From Triticum aestivum (lineage: Eukaryota; Streptophyta; Magnoliopsida; Poales; Poaceae), in assembly GCF_018294505.1 (NCBI RefSeq), contig NC_057809.1, forward strand, positions 503,748,506 to 503,812,505: a stretch of DNA of 64,000 bases, in the 5' to 3' direction. Positions 1 to 11,687 of this stretch are shown here, in pieces. The notes below the pieces were generated by a model. It worked only from the letters and a program-made list of their open reading frames with translations. It was not told the origin of the DNA and searched no databases. The position numbers and the translations under genes are program-made. The number at the start of each line of letters is the position of its first letter. Position 1 is the first letter of the stretch.

Positions 1-733
1 GCAACCGCTAACATGATTCGGACAGACTTTTAAGCATCGATACAAGTGAGAAAATCTCATCGTAATCAACACCTTGAACTTGTCGAAAACCTTTTGCGAC
101 AATTCGAGCTTTCTAGATAGTAACACTACTATCAACGCCCGTCTTCCTCTTGAAGATCCATTTATTCTCAATGACTCACCGATCATTGGGAAAGTCAACC
201 AAAGTCCATACTTTGTTCTCATACATGGATCCCATCTCAGATTTCATGGCCTCAAGCCATTTCGCGGAATCTGGGCTCATCATCGCCTCCTCATAGTTCG
301 TAGGTTCGTCATGGTTTAGTAACATGACTTCCAGGAAGGATTACCGTACCACTCTGGTGCGGACCATACTCTGGTTGTCCTACGAGGTTTGGTAGTAACT
401 TTTATGATCATCATCATTAGCTTCCTCACTAATTGGTGTAGAAATCACTAGAACTGATTTTTGTGATGAACTACTTTGTAATTTGGGCGAAGGTACAATT
501 ACCTCATCAAGTTCTACATTCCTCCCACTCACTTCTTTCGAGAGAAACTCCTTCTCTAGAAAGGATCCACTTTTAGCAACAAAGATCTTGCCTTCGGATC
601 TGTGATAGAAGGTGTACCCAACAGTTTTCTTTGGGTATTCTATGAAGACACATTTTTCTGATTTGGGTTCGAGCTCATCAGGTTGAAACTTTTTCACATA
701 AGCATCGCAACCCCAAACTTTAAGAAACGACAA
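1..733 (-). pseudogene. copia pol fragment: region after integrase and beginning of reverse transcriptase
   Basis: Minus strand 733 to 380 translates to a segment with 'VWGCDAYVKK', 'CVFIEYPKKTVGYTFY' and 'GSFLEKEFLSKE', the stretch between integrase and reverse transcriptase in copia polyproteins. From about 330 to 1 the minus strand aligns with the RT start of the element at 20187-20432 (the antisense readings match), but with disruptions. A stop near 380 separates the two. Compared with the plus-strand copy, the linker after 'SKE' has diverged and the acidic stretch is shortened. It is a decayed fragment and yields no intact enzyme. Confidence 0.8.
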
Positions 734-742
734 CTTAGGTTT

Positions 743-1602
743 CTAGCCAAACCACAGTTCATATGGTGTCGTCTCAACGGATTTAGATGGTGCCCTATTT
801 AACGTGAATGCAACTATCTCTAATGCATAACCCCAACATGATAGTGATAAATCGGTAAGAGACATCATAGATCGCACCATATCTAAAGTACGGTTATGAC
901 CTTCAGACACACCATTACGCTGTGGTGTTCCAGGTGTCGTGAGTTGCGAAACTATTCTGCATTGTTTGAAATGAAGACCAAACTCGTAACTCAAATATTC
1001 TCCTCCGTGATCAGATCACAAAAACTTTATTTTCTTGTTATGATGATTTTCCACTTCACTCTGAAATTCTTTGAACTTTTCAAATGTTTCAGACTTATAT
1101 GTTTCATCAAGTAGATATACCCATATTAGTTCAAATCATCTATGAAGGTCAGAAAATAACGATACCCGCCGCGAGCCTCAACACTTATCAGATCACATAC
1201 ATCAGTATGTATTATTTCCAATAAGTCAGTTGCTTGCTCCATTGTTTTGGAGAACGGAGTCTTAGTCATCTTGCCCATGAGGCATGGTTCGCAAGCATCA
1301 AGTGATTCCAAAAGTCCATCAGCATGGAGTTTCTTCACGTGCTTTACACCAATATGACCTAAACGGCAGTGCCACAAAAAGGTTGCACTATCATTATTAC
1401 CTTTGCATCTTTTGGCTTCAATATTATGAATATGTGTATCACTACGATCGAGATTCAATAAACCATTCACCTTGGGTGTATGACCACAGAAGGTTTTATT
1501 CATGTAAATAGAATAACAATTATTCTTTGACTTAAATGAATAACCGTATTGCAATAAACATGATCCAATCATATTATGCTCAATGCAAACACCAAATAAC
1601 AT
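743..1602 (-). pseudogene. copia integrase with GAG-pre-integrase zinc region, broken
   Basis: The minus strand 1602-1126 carries 'FLWHCRLGHIGVKHVKKLH', the pre-integrase HHCC region, then 'CEPCLMGKM' and 'LEIIHTDVC', which holds the first catalytic aspartate. 994-743 carries 'GTPQRNGVSEGHNRTLDM', where the catalytic glutamate sits, and 'PYELWFG'. The frame is lost between 1126 and 994, so the second aspartate motif is not in a continuous frame. Order and motifs match the copy at 18977-19822. It is a pseudogene copy. Confidence 0.85.
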
Positions 1603-1764
1603 TTATTTTAGGTTCAACACTCCCGAAGGTAAAGGGAGTGTGCGATGGTGATCTTATCAACCTTGGAATCATTTCCAACACACATCGTCACCTCGTCCTC
1701 AACTAGTCTTTGTTTATTTTGCAACTCTCATTTCGAGTTACTACTATTAGCAACTGAACTAGTA

Positions 1765-2660
1765 TCAAATACCGAGGGGTTTGCTATAAACACTAGTAAA
1801 GTACACATCAATAACATGTATATCAAATATACCTTTGTTCACTTTGCCATCCTTCTTATCCGCCAAGTATCTAGGGCAGTTCCACTTCCAGTGACCATTT
1901 CCTTTGCAGTAGAAGCGCTTAGTCTCAGGTTTAGGTCCAGACTTGGGCTTCTTCACTTGAGCAGCAACTTGCTTGTCCTTCTTCTTGAAGTTCCCCTTCT
2001 TCCCTTTGCCCTTTTCTTGAAACTAGTGGTTTTGTCAACCATCAACACTTGATGCTTTTCTTGATTTCTACCATCATCGATGTCAGCATCAGGAAGAGCT
2101 TGGGAATTGTTTCCGTTATCCCTTGCATATTATAGTTCATCACGAAGTTCTAGTAACTTGGTGATAGTGACTAGAGAACTCTGTCAATCACTATCTTATC
2201 TGGAAGGTTAACTCCCACTTGATTCAAGTGATTGTAGTACTCAGACATTCTGAGCACATGCTCGCTGGTTGAGCTATTCTCCTCCATCTTGTACGCAAAA
2301 CACTCTGTCAGAGGTCTCATACCTCTCGACTCAGGCATGAGTCTGAAATACAAATTTCAGCTCTTGGAACATCTTATATGCTCTGTGGTGTTCAAAACAT
2401 TCTTGAAGTCCCGGTTCTAAACCGTAAAGCATGGTGCACTAAACTATCAAGTAGTCATCATACCGAGTTTTGCCAAACGTTCATAACCTTTGTATCTGCT
2501 CCTGCAATAGGTCCGTCACCTAGCGGTGCATCAAGGACATAATTCTTCTGTGCAGCATTGAGGATAATCCTCATATCACGGAGCTAGTCCGCATCATTGC
2601 TACTAACATCTTTCAACTTATTTTTCTCTAGGAACATACCAAAAAATAAACGGGGAGCTA
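1765..2660 (-). pseudogene. copia gag with CCHC zinc knuckle, broken
   Basis: 1956-1765 on the minus strand encodes 'FYCKGNGHWKWNCPRYLADKK', a CCHC zinc knuckle (C-x2-C-x4-H-x4-C) that binds RNA in the nucleocapsid part of gag. 2353-2171 encodes a gag capsid piece with 'MEENSSTSEHVLRMSEYYNHL' followed by 'VIDRVL'. Upstream to about 2660 there are further gag pieces, including a degenerate 'NYVLDAPLGDG' reading. The order fits the gag at 17795-18967. Several stops and frameshifts separate the parts. Confidence 0.8.
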
Positions 2661-3755
2661 CATCGCAAGCTATTGATCTACAACATAGATATGCAAATAC
2701 TATCAGGACTAAGTTCATGATAAAACAAAGTTCAATTAATCAAATTACTTAAGAACTCCCACTTAGATAGACATCTCTCTAATCATCTAAGTGATCATGT
2801 GATCCATATCAACTAAACCATGTCCGATCATCACGTGAGATGGAGTAGTTTTCAATGGTGAACATCACTATGTTGATCATATCTACTATATGATTCATGC
2901 TCGACCTTTTGGTCTCCAGTGTTCCGAGGCCATATCCGCATATGCTAGGCTCGTCAAGTTTAACCCGAGTATTCCGCGTGTGCAAAACTGGCTTGCACCT
3001 GTTGTATGTGATCATAGAGCTTATCACACCCGATCATCACATGGTGTCTCGGCACGACGAACTGTCGCAACGGTGCATACTCAGGGTTGAACTAAGCAAA
3101 TAAGATGCATAAAGGATAAACATCATATGCAATAAAAATATGTGACATGATATGGCCATGATCATCTTGCGCCTTTGATGTCCATCTCCAAAGTACCGTC
3201 ATGATCTCTATCATCACCGGCATGACACCATGATCTCCATCATCTTGATCTCTATCAATGTGTCATCACATGGTCATCTCGCCAACTATTGCTCTTGCAA
3301 CTATTGCTATCGCACAGCTATAAAGTAAAGCAATTATTTGGCGCTTGCATCTTATGCAATAAAGAGACAACCATAAGGCTTCTGCCAGTTGCCGATAACT
3401 TCAACAAAAACATGATCAAGTTTTACGTGGCTGCTACGGGCTGAGCAAGAACCGTTCTTACCTACGCATCAAAAACCACAACGCGGTATAGTGATTTTTT
3501 TTATCTTCAGAAAGAACCTTGTTCATTGAATCCAATTCAACCAAAGCTGGAGAAACAGACACCCACTAGCCACCTATGTGCGAAGCACGTCGGTAGAACC
3601 AGTCTCGCATAAGCGTACGCGTAATGTCGGTCTGGGCCGCTTCATCCAACAATGCCGCTGAATCAAGAATCAACTAGTGACGACAAGCAATATGTATATA
3701 CCCACACCCACAACTCCTTTGTGTTCTACTCGTGCATATAACATCTATGCATAAA
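2661..3755 (-). other. untranslated leader of copia element 1
   Basis: About 1.1 kb between primer binding site and gag without a credible gene. It is homologous to the leaders at 6751-7981 and 16523-17794; shared landmarks include 'CTCACGTGATGATCGGACA' and the 'CGAGCCTAGCATATG' type tract. Short frames here are incidental. Such long leaders are typical of BARE-type elements. Confidence 0.7.
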
Positions 3756-3771
3756 CCTGGCTCGGATGCCA
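3756..3771 (-). other. primer binding site of copia element 1
   Basis: On the minus strand the LTR end CCCCAACA is followed after one base by TGGCATCCGAGCCAGG. This resembles the initiator-methionine tRNA 3' complement (TGGTATCAGAGC) used by BARE-type elements, with substitutions. It marks the junction between LTR and leader. Confidence 0.6.
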
Positions 3772-3772
3772 C

Positions 3773-5019
3773 TGTTGGGGAACGCAGTAATTTCAAAAAG
3801 AAAATCCTACACACGCGCAAGACCATGGTGATGCATAGCAACGAGAGGGGAGAGTATCGTCTACGTACCCTCGTAGACTGTAAGCGGAAGCGTTATGACA
3901 ACGCGGTTGATGTAGTTGTACGTCTTCACGATCGACCGATCTAGCACCGAAGGTACGACACCTCCGCGATCTGCACACGTTCAGCTCGGTGACGTCCCGC
4001 GAACTCACGATCCAGTAGACCTTCGAGGGAGGGTTTCGTCAGCACAACAGCGTGATGACGGTGATGATGATGCTATCGGAACAGGGCCTCGCCTAAGCAC
4101 CGCTACAATATAACCGAGGTGGATTATGGTGGAGGGGGGCACCGCACACGGCTAAAAGATCAATGGCCAACTTGTGTGTCCATGGGGTGCCCCCTTCCCC
4201 CGTATATAAAGAAGTGGAGGAGGGGGAGGGCCGGCCCTCTCTATGGCGCGCCCTAGGGGAGTCCTACTCCCTTCGGGAGTAGGATTCCCCCTTTTCCTAG
4301 TAGAAGTAGGAGCCCTTCCAAGTAGGAGTAGGAGAGGAAGGAAGGAGGAGAGAGGAAGAAGGAAAGGGGGGCCGGCCCCCCTCCCAATTCGGATTGGGCT
4401 TGGGGGCGCGCCTCCCTCTTTTCCCTTCCCTCTCCTCTATTCCACTAAGGCCCAATAAGGCCCATATACTCCCCGGGGGGTTCCGGTAACCTCCCGGTAC
4501 TCCGGAAAAATGCCCGAACCACTCGGAACCATTCTGATGTCCAAATATAGGCTTCCAATATATCGATCTTTATGTCTCGATCATTTCGAGACTCCTCGCC
4601 ATGTCTGTGATCAAATCCGGGACTCCAAACTACCTTCGGTACATCAAAACACATAAACTCGTAATACCGATCGTCACCAAACGTTAAGCATGCAGACCCT
4701 ACGGGTTCGAGAACTATGTAGACATGACTGAGACTCATCTCCGGTTAATAAACAATAGCGGAACCTGGATGCTCATATTGGTTCCTACATATTCTACGAA
4801 CATCTTTATCGGTCAAACCACATAACGGTATATGCTGTTCCCTTTATCATCGGTATGTTACTTGCCCGAGATTCGATCGTCGGTATCTCAATACCTGGTT
4901 CAATCTCGTTACCGGCAAGTCTCTTTACTCATTCCGAAATACATCATCCCGCAACTAACTCATTAGTTGCATTGCTTGCAAGGCTTATAGTGATGTGCAT
5001 TACCGAGAGGGCCCAGACA
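3773..5019 (-). repeat. 5' LTR of copia element 1, 3' portion
   Basis: Begins on the plus strand with TGTTGGGGAACG, the reverse complement of the CGTTCCCCAACA terminus of the other BARE-type LTRs. It runs to the point where the inner element (5020-12975) was inserted. Joining it to 12976-13468 rebuilds an LTR of about 1.73 kb, the same size as 5020-6750. On the minus strand a TATA-like CTTTATATACGG lies near 4200-4212, as expected for the U3 promoter. Confidence 0.9.
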
Positions 5020-6750
5020 TGAAGGAAATATGCCCTAGAGGCAATAATAAAGTTATTATTTATTTCCTTATATCATGATAAATGTTTATTATTCATGCTA
5101 GAATTGTATTAACCGGAAACATAATACATGTGTGAATACATAGACAAACAGAGTGTCACTAGTATGCCTCTACTTGACTAGCTTGTTGATTAAAGATGGT
5201 TATGTTTCCTAGACATAGACATGAGTTGTCATTTGATTAACGGGATCACATCATTAGGAGAATGATGTGATTGACTTGTCCCATTCCGTTAGCATAGCAC
5301 TTGATCATTTAGTATGTTGCTATTGCTTTCTTCATGACTTATACATGTTCCTGTGACTATGATATTATGCAACTCCCGTTTACCGGAGGAACACTTTGTG
5401 TGCTACCAAACGTCACAACGTAACTGGGTGATTATAAAGGTTCTCTACAGGTGTCTCCGAAGGTACTTGTTGAGTTGGCGCATTTCAAGATTAGGATTTG
5501 TCACTCCGATGGTCGGAGAGGTATCTCTGGGCCCTCTCGGTAATGCACATCACTATAAGCTTTCCAAGCAATGTGACTAATGAGTTAGTTGCAGGATGAT
5601 GCATTACGGAACGAGTAAAGAGACTTGCCGGTAACGATATTGAACTAGGTATTGAGATACCGACGATTGAATCTCGGGCAAGTAACATACCGATGACAAA
5701 GGGAACAACCTATGTTGTTATGCGGTTTGACCGATAAAGATCTTCGTAGAATATGTAGGAGCCAGTGAACATACAGGTTCCTCTATTGGTTATTGTCCAG
5801 AGACGTGTCTCGGTCATGTCTACATAGTTCTCGAACCCGTAGGGTCCGCATGCTTAAAGTTTGGTGACGATCGGTATTATGAGTTTTTGTGTTTTGATGT
5901 AACGAAGGTAGTTCGGAGTCCCGGATATGATCACAAACATGATGAGGAGTCTTGAAATGGTCGAGACGTAAAGATCGATATATTGGATGACTATATTCGG
6001 ACACGGGAAGTGTTCCGAGTGGTTTCGGATAAAAACCGGAGTACCGGGGGGTTACCGGAACCCCCCGGGGAGTTAATTGGGCCTTATGGGCCTTAGTGGG
6101 AGAAGAGGAGGGGCGGCCAGGGCAGCCGCGCGCCCCTCCCCCTCTAATCCGAATTGGACAAGGAGGGGGGCGGCGCCCCCCTTTTTCCTTCTCCTCCTCT
6201 CTCCCTTCCTTCCCTCTCCTACTCCAACAAGGAAAAGGAGGAGTCCTACTCCCAGTGGGAGTAGGACTCCCCCCTGGCGCGCCCTGCTCCTGGCCGGCCG
6301 CCTCCCCCCTTGCTTCTTTATATACGGGGCAGGGGCACCCTAGAACACACAAGTTGATCTGTTGATCTATTCCAGCCGTGTGCGGTGCCCCCTCCACCAT
6401 GTTCCACCTCAGTTATATCGTAGCGGTGCTTAGGCGAAGCCCTGCGTCCGTAGCAACATCATCACCGTCATCATGCCGTCGTGCTGACGGAAATCTCTCG
6501 TGAAGCTCTGCTGGATCGGAGTTCGCGGGACGTCATCGAGCTGAACGTGTGCTGAACTCGGAGGTGCCGTACGTTCGGTACTTGGATCGGCCGGATCATG
6601 AAGACATACGACTACATCAACCGCGTTGTCCTAACGCTTCTGCTTTTGGTCTACGAGGGTACGTGGACACACTCTCCCCTCTCGTTGCTATGCATCACAT
6701 GATCCTGAGTGTGCGTAGGAATTTTTTTGAAATTACTATGTTCCCCAACA
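5020..6750 (+). repeat. 5' LTR of element 2 (copia, BARE type)
   Basis: 1731 bp, starts TGAAGGAAATATGCCC and ends TTCCCCAACA. A TATA-like CTTTATATACGG at about 6316-6327 is the probable promoter. It is followed at 6752 by TGGCATCCAAGCC, a tRNA-Met-type primer binding site. GC-rich U3 segments give long incidental open frames near 6077-6400 on both strands that are not genes. Confidence 0.92.
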
Positions 6751-7981
6751 GTGGCATCCAAGCCTGGTTTTATGCATAGATGTTATATGCACGAGTAGAA
6801 CACAAGTGAGTTGTGGGCGATACAAGTCATACTGCTTACCAGCATGTCACATTTTGGTTCGGCGGTATTGTTGGATGAAGCGGCCCGGACCGACATTACA
6901 CGTACGCTTACGCGAGACTGGTTCTACCGACGTGCTTTGCACATAGGTAGCTGGCGGGTGTTAGTTTCTCCAACTTTAGTTGTATCAAGTGTGGCTGCGC
7001 CCGGTCCTTGATAAGGTTAAAACAACACTAACTTGACGAACTATCATTGTGGTTTTAATGCGTAGGTAAGAACGGTTCTTGCTAAGCCCGTAGCAGCCAC
7101 GTAGAACTTGCAACAACAAAGTAGAGGACGTCTAACTTGTTTTTGCAGGGCATGTTGTGATGTGATATGATCAAGGTATGATGCTATATTGTATGAGATG
7201 ATCATGTTTTGTAACCGAGTTATCGGCAACTGGCAGGAGCCATATGGTTGTCGCTTTATTGTATGCAATGCAATCGCCCTGTAATTGCTTTAATTTATCA
7301 CTAAGCGGTAGCGATAGTCATAGAAGCAATAGTTGGCGAGACGACAACGATGCTACGATGGAGATCAAGGTGTCGTGCCGGTGACAATGGTGATCATGAC
7401 GGTGCTTCAGAGATGAAGATCACAAGCACAAGATGATGATGGCCATATCATATCACTTATATTGATTGCATGTGATGTTTATCTTGTATGCATCTTATTT
7501 TGCTTTGATTGACGGTAGCATTATAAGATGATTTCTCACTAAATTTCAAGATAAAAGTGTTCTCCCTGAGTATGCACCGTTGCCAAAGTTCGTCGTGCCG
7601 AGATACCACGTGATGATTGGGTGCGATAAGCTCTATGTTCATCTATAGTGGGTGCAAGCCAGTTTTGCACACGCGGAATACTCGGGTTAAACTTGACGAG
7701 CCTAGCATATGCATATATGGCCTCGGAACACTGAGACTGAAAGGTCGAGCGTGAATCATATAGTAGATATGATCAACATAGTGATGTTCACCATTGAAAA
7801 CTACTCCATCTCACGTGATGATCGGACATGGTTTAGTTGATTTGGATCACGTGATCACTTAGATGATTAGAGGGATGTCTATCTAAGTGGGAGTTCTTAA
7901 GTAATATGATTAATTGAACTTAAATTTATCATGAACTTAGTACCTGATAGTATTTTGCTTGTCTATGTTGATTGTAGATAG
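6751..7981 (+). other. primer binding site and untranslated leader of element 2
   Basis: Opens with the primer binding site at 6752 and runs 1.2 kb to the gag start at 7982. The sequence parallels the leaders of elements 1 and 3, including the TGGTTGTC..TTTATTG tract and the cluster around 7800 with CTCACGTGATGATCGGACA. I see no gene in it. Confidence 0.7.
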
Positions 7982-8590
7982 ATGGCCCGTGCTGTTGTTC
8001 CGTTGAATTTTAATGCGTTCCTTGAGAAAGCAAAGTTGAAAGATGATGGTAGCAATTACACAGACTGGGTCCATAACTCGAGGATTATCCTTATTGCTGC
8101 ACAGAAGAATTACGTCCTGGAAGCACCGCTGGGTGCCAGGCCTGCTGCAGATGCTGCTGATGACGTTAAGAACGTCTGGCAGAGTAAAGCTAATGACTAC
8201 TCGATAGTTCAGTGTGCCATGCTTTACGGCTTAGAACCGGGACTACAACGATGTTTTGAACGTCATGGAGCATATGAGATGTTCCAGGAGTTGAAGTTAA
8301 TATTTCAAGCAAATGCCCGGATTGAGAGATATGAAGTCTCCAATAAATTCTATAGCTGCAAGATGGAGGAGAGTAATTCTGTCAGTGAACATATACTCAA
8401 ATGGCTGGGTATCATAATCACTTGACTCAACTGGGAGTTAATATTCCTGTTGATAGTGTCATTGACAGAGTTCTTCAATCACTGCCACCAAGCTACAATA
8501 GCTTCGTGATGAACTATAATATGCAAGAGATGAATAAGACAACTTCCGAGCTCTTCGCAATGCTTGATGTCATATTTTCGGAGGTTATCG
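7982..8590 (+). pseudogene. copia gag, truncated by gypsy sequence
   Basis: Starts MARAVVPLNFNAFLEKAKLK, the same N-terminus as the gag of element 3, followed by 'GSNYTDWVHNSRIILIAA' and 'NYVLEAPLGARP'. A frameshift near 8399 moves the reading from the first frame, which ends at 8425, to a second (8401-8616) with 'NHLTQLGVNIPVDSVIDRVL' and 'TTSELFAMLD'. Similarity to copia gag stops around 8570-8590, so the zinc knuckle and everything downstream are missing. The protein would be a capsid fragment only. Confidence 0.85.
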
Positions 8591-11500
8591 AATGTAAGCT
8601 TCAAGTCATTTACTAGGGATTCGACATGTGGTAGGAGATCTTTGATAGAGGAATTGAAGCAAACCCAGCCAAGATCCGAGCTTTGTCACAATTGGATGTC
8701 CCAAAGGACCTTAAACAAATACAAAAATTAACCGGATGCGTGGCGGCTTTAAGCCGCTTCATCTCCCGCTTGGGAGAAAAGGCACTACCCCTCTATCGCC
8801 TCCTTCGGCGCACTGAACACTTCGAGTGGACGGATGCCGCCACGGCCGGACTTGATGAAATAAAAGCCACATTGGCAACAAACCCAGTCCTGGACGCCCC
8901 GAACACCGGCGAACCGATGATTTTGTACATTGCAGCAACCCATCAAGTTGTCAGCGCAGTGCTCGTTGTCGAGCGGGAAACGGATGGACACAAATCCCCC
9001 CTTCAAAGGTCGGTCTACTACGTATCCACTGTCCTCACTCCATGCAAATCACGGTACCCGCATTATCAAAAGATTGCATACGCGGTATTCATGGCATCTC
9101 GGAAGCTACGACACTACTTTCAAGAATGTTCCATAACAGTAGCCTCGGAAGTACCACTCAACGATATTATCAACAACCGCGATGCAACGGGCCGGATTGC
9201 AAAATGGGCCATCGAGCTTCTCCCGTTCGATATAACTTATAAGCCACGGCGAGCTATTAAATCGCAAGTTTTGGCCGACTTCATCGCAGAATGGATGGAG
9301 GCCGAGCTCCCTAAAGAGTACGACACATATTCAAACTGGATTATGCATTTCGACGGCTCCAAAATGTTGGCCGGACTAGGGGCTGGCGTCGTCCTGACGT
9401 CCCCCACAGGAGACACAGTCCAATATGTGCTCTAGATCATGTACACGGATTCCAACAATGCAACCGAATATGAGGCCCTCCTACATGGTCTCCGGATAGC
9501 AGTATCCATGGGTATCTAGCGCCTAGAGGTACGCAGGGATTCAAACCTCGCGATATCCCAAATAAACGGAGACTTCGACGCCAAGGACCCAAAAATGGTA
9601 GCTTACCGCAACGCCGTCCTAAAAATGTCAGCTCGGTTCGAAGGGCTGGAGTTTCACCATATAGCCCGAGAAAACAATCAAGCAGCGGACATCCTGGAAC
9701 GCATCGGAGCAAAACGCAATGCAGTCCCCCCCAACATCTTTTTGGAAAGATTGTTCAAGCCATCTGTAGTATGGGAGGGGGAACCCGCAAATAATAGCCC
9801 GGACCCAGCCGCACCACTCGACACCGATCAATCTGACACAATTGGAGGCTCTGCCAATGACATTACACCTTCAGCCCATGTAATAATGGCGGTTATCGCC
9901 CCGTGGACAGAACCATTCCTAGCCTACCTTACTAGGCAGGAACTCCCGGAGGACCAAAACGAGGCCCGCTGAGCGTGGCGATCTAAAGCCTATAGAGTCC
10001 ATGAGGGAGAGCTTTATAAGAAAAGCACTACCGAAGTCCTTCAAAGGTGCATCTCCGAAGAGGAAGGGCAGAACCTTCTGGCTGAAATTCATGCTGGACT
10101 CGGTGGTCACCACGCCGCTGCTTGGTCCCTTGTTAGCAAGGCTTTCCGTACAGGCTTTTATTGGCCGACGGCCCGGGCAGACGCTCAGGACCTAGTCCAA
10201 CGATGCGCTGGTTGCCAACTTTTTGCCAACCAAAGCCATATGCCACCCACCGCACTCCAAACTATATCCATCACCTGGCCTTTTGCGGTCTGGGGGCTTG
10301 ACATGGTTGGACCCCTTAAAGGTGGGACCGATAGGAAAAAATACTTACTGGTCACGGTGGATAAATTCACCAAATGGATAGAATCCAAGCCTGTTAAAAT
10401 GGCCGAATCCGGACCTGTGATAGACTTCATATCCGGGGTTGTACACCGTTATGGCATCCCTCACAGTATCATAACCGATAACGGTACAAACTTTACCGCC
10501 AATGAGGTAAAACTCTGGTGCAAAAACATGGGCATCAAGCTCGATTATGCTTCCGTCTATCACCCACAAACCAACGGCCAGGTCGAACGTGCAAATGGTC
10601 TTATCATGAGCGGCATTAAACCCAGACTAGTGCGGTCCCTCAAGGAATCTAACACGCACTGGGTAGAGGAGCTCGACTCTGTACTATGGGGGCTACGGAC
10701 CACGCCAAATCGCACCACCGGATACACACCATTTTTTATGGTGTACGGCGCAGAGGCAGTTCTGCCCTGCGACATAATTCATGACTCACCTAGAGTGCGC
10801 ATGTACGAAGAAAGAGAAGCCGAGCTCGATCGGCAGGACAACTTGGATGCCTTGGAGGAGGAGCGTGACGTGGCAAAAGCCCGTTCCGCATTTTATCAAC
10901 AGCAGGCCCGAAGATATCAAAGCAGAGAAGTACGGGCCAAAAATTACAACGTCGGCGAACTAGTTCTACGCCTGCCGGATAAGAAAAAGGACAAACTCAA
11001 GCCCACGTGGGAAGGTCCATTCATAATCGACCAAGTCCTGACTGGTGGGGCGTACCGCCTGCGAGATGCGTCGGATAACCGACTCGAGCCGAACCCGTGG
11101 AACGCCACCCGTCTCCGAAGATTCTATGCCTAGCGCCGGACTCTGTGTTCGTCTCCTTCCTCTGTCCATTTTTTTTTGCATTTTTCTGTCTTACATTTCT
11201 CTCCTTCCCCTCTTTTCTTTTATAGCCCTTAAAGGCTCATCTAGTGACGCGCCACTCGCGCTCATTAAACCTGGGGGCTTCTTTAACAGAAGCTTATTTA
11301 TACGGGCTTCACGCCCAACACATGCGTCAAACTTCCGCATGTACCTTTTTCTTCACCATTATATGCATCGATATGACTTAAGTTTTGGCCAAGCTGGGTT
11401 GCCTGGCTCCTGTGCTTACCCCTACGTTCCCGATTGTTCGGCTAGGCGGTAAAGAGAGCACCTCTGCGATTGTTACTGCCGGGTCAGCCGGATGTGTACC

Positions 11501-11687
11501 TCAGACTGGGTGAAGCCGAAAGCTAGCGTTCTTAAGGGAATATTCGGTCTGTGAAATAAAAGATGATCTTTTTACTCCTTTTATGTGCCCCCAGATGCCT
11601 TTTTTCCGCGTCTTTTCACGCAGTCCGGACATGCACTTTAGGGCATGCCTCCCAGCGAAAGGAACCCTTAAAGGAACCCTTAGCGAA
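8591..11687 (+). mobile_element. gypsy fragment replacing copia pol
   Basis: From about 8591 to 11687 the sequence is Ty3/gypsy: end of RT, RNase H, integrase and a 3' untranslated tail. The tail around 11390-11560 (tRNA-like 'GCTCCTGTGCTTACCC', then 'CTCTGCGATTGTTACTG') resembles the tail of the gypsy element at 55440-55580, pointing to a related family. No gypsy LTR is seen on either side. Copia LTR sequence resumes at ~11688 directly after a short repeated AAGGAACCCTTA tract. Confidence 0.8.
8641..11133 (+). pseudogene. gypsy pol: RT end, RNase H and integrase
   Basis: One reading frame carries the RT tail 'RGIEANPAKIRALSQLD', the RNase H-like part with 'FTW/FEWTDAATAGL' and 'LASRKLRHYFQ'-type motifs (here 'FMASRKLRHYFQ'), a second RNase H ('MHFDGSKMLAGLGAG', 'YTDSNNATEYEALLHGL'), the HHCC integrase zinc site (around 10100-10215, ending 'RCAGCQLF'), and the integrase core. 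The core acidic residues are in 'GLDMVGPL', 'ITDNGTNF' and 'NGQVERAN'. The C-terminus 'TWEGPFIIDQVL' and 'NATRLRRFYA' is complete. Only stop codons break it: TAG at 9433, TAG at 9517 and TGA at 9970. The frame is otherwise unshifted over ~2.45 kb. Confidence 0.88.

Larger units (their letters stand above)
1..3772 (-). mobile_element. BARE1/WIS/Angela-type copia element 1, internal region, left part outside window
   Basis: The minus strand reads from a 5' LTR (3773 and beyond) through primer binding site, leader, gag, zinc knuckle, integrase and the beginning of reverse transcriptase, and runs off the left edge. Protein order gag-protease-integrase-RT is the copia order. Every domain is broken by stops or frameshifts, so it is not autonomous. 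It is closely similar along its length to the better preserved element at 14812-23527. The other LTR lies outside the window. Confidence 0.9.

Noticed and set aside
6077..6400. Overlapping long frames on both strands in the LTR
   Set aside because: They come from a GC-rich U3 segment; the same frames recur in each LTR copy (12294-12624) without any protein domain.
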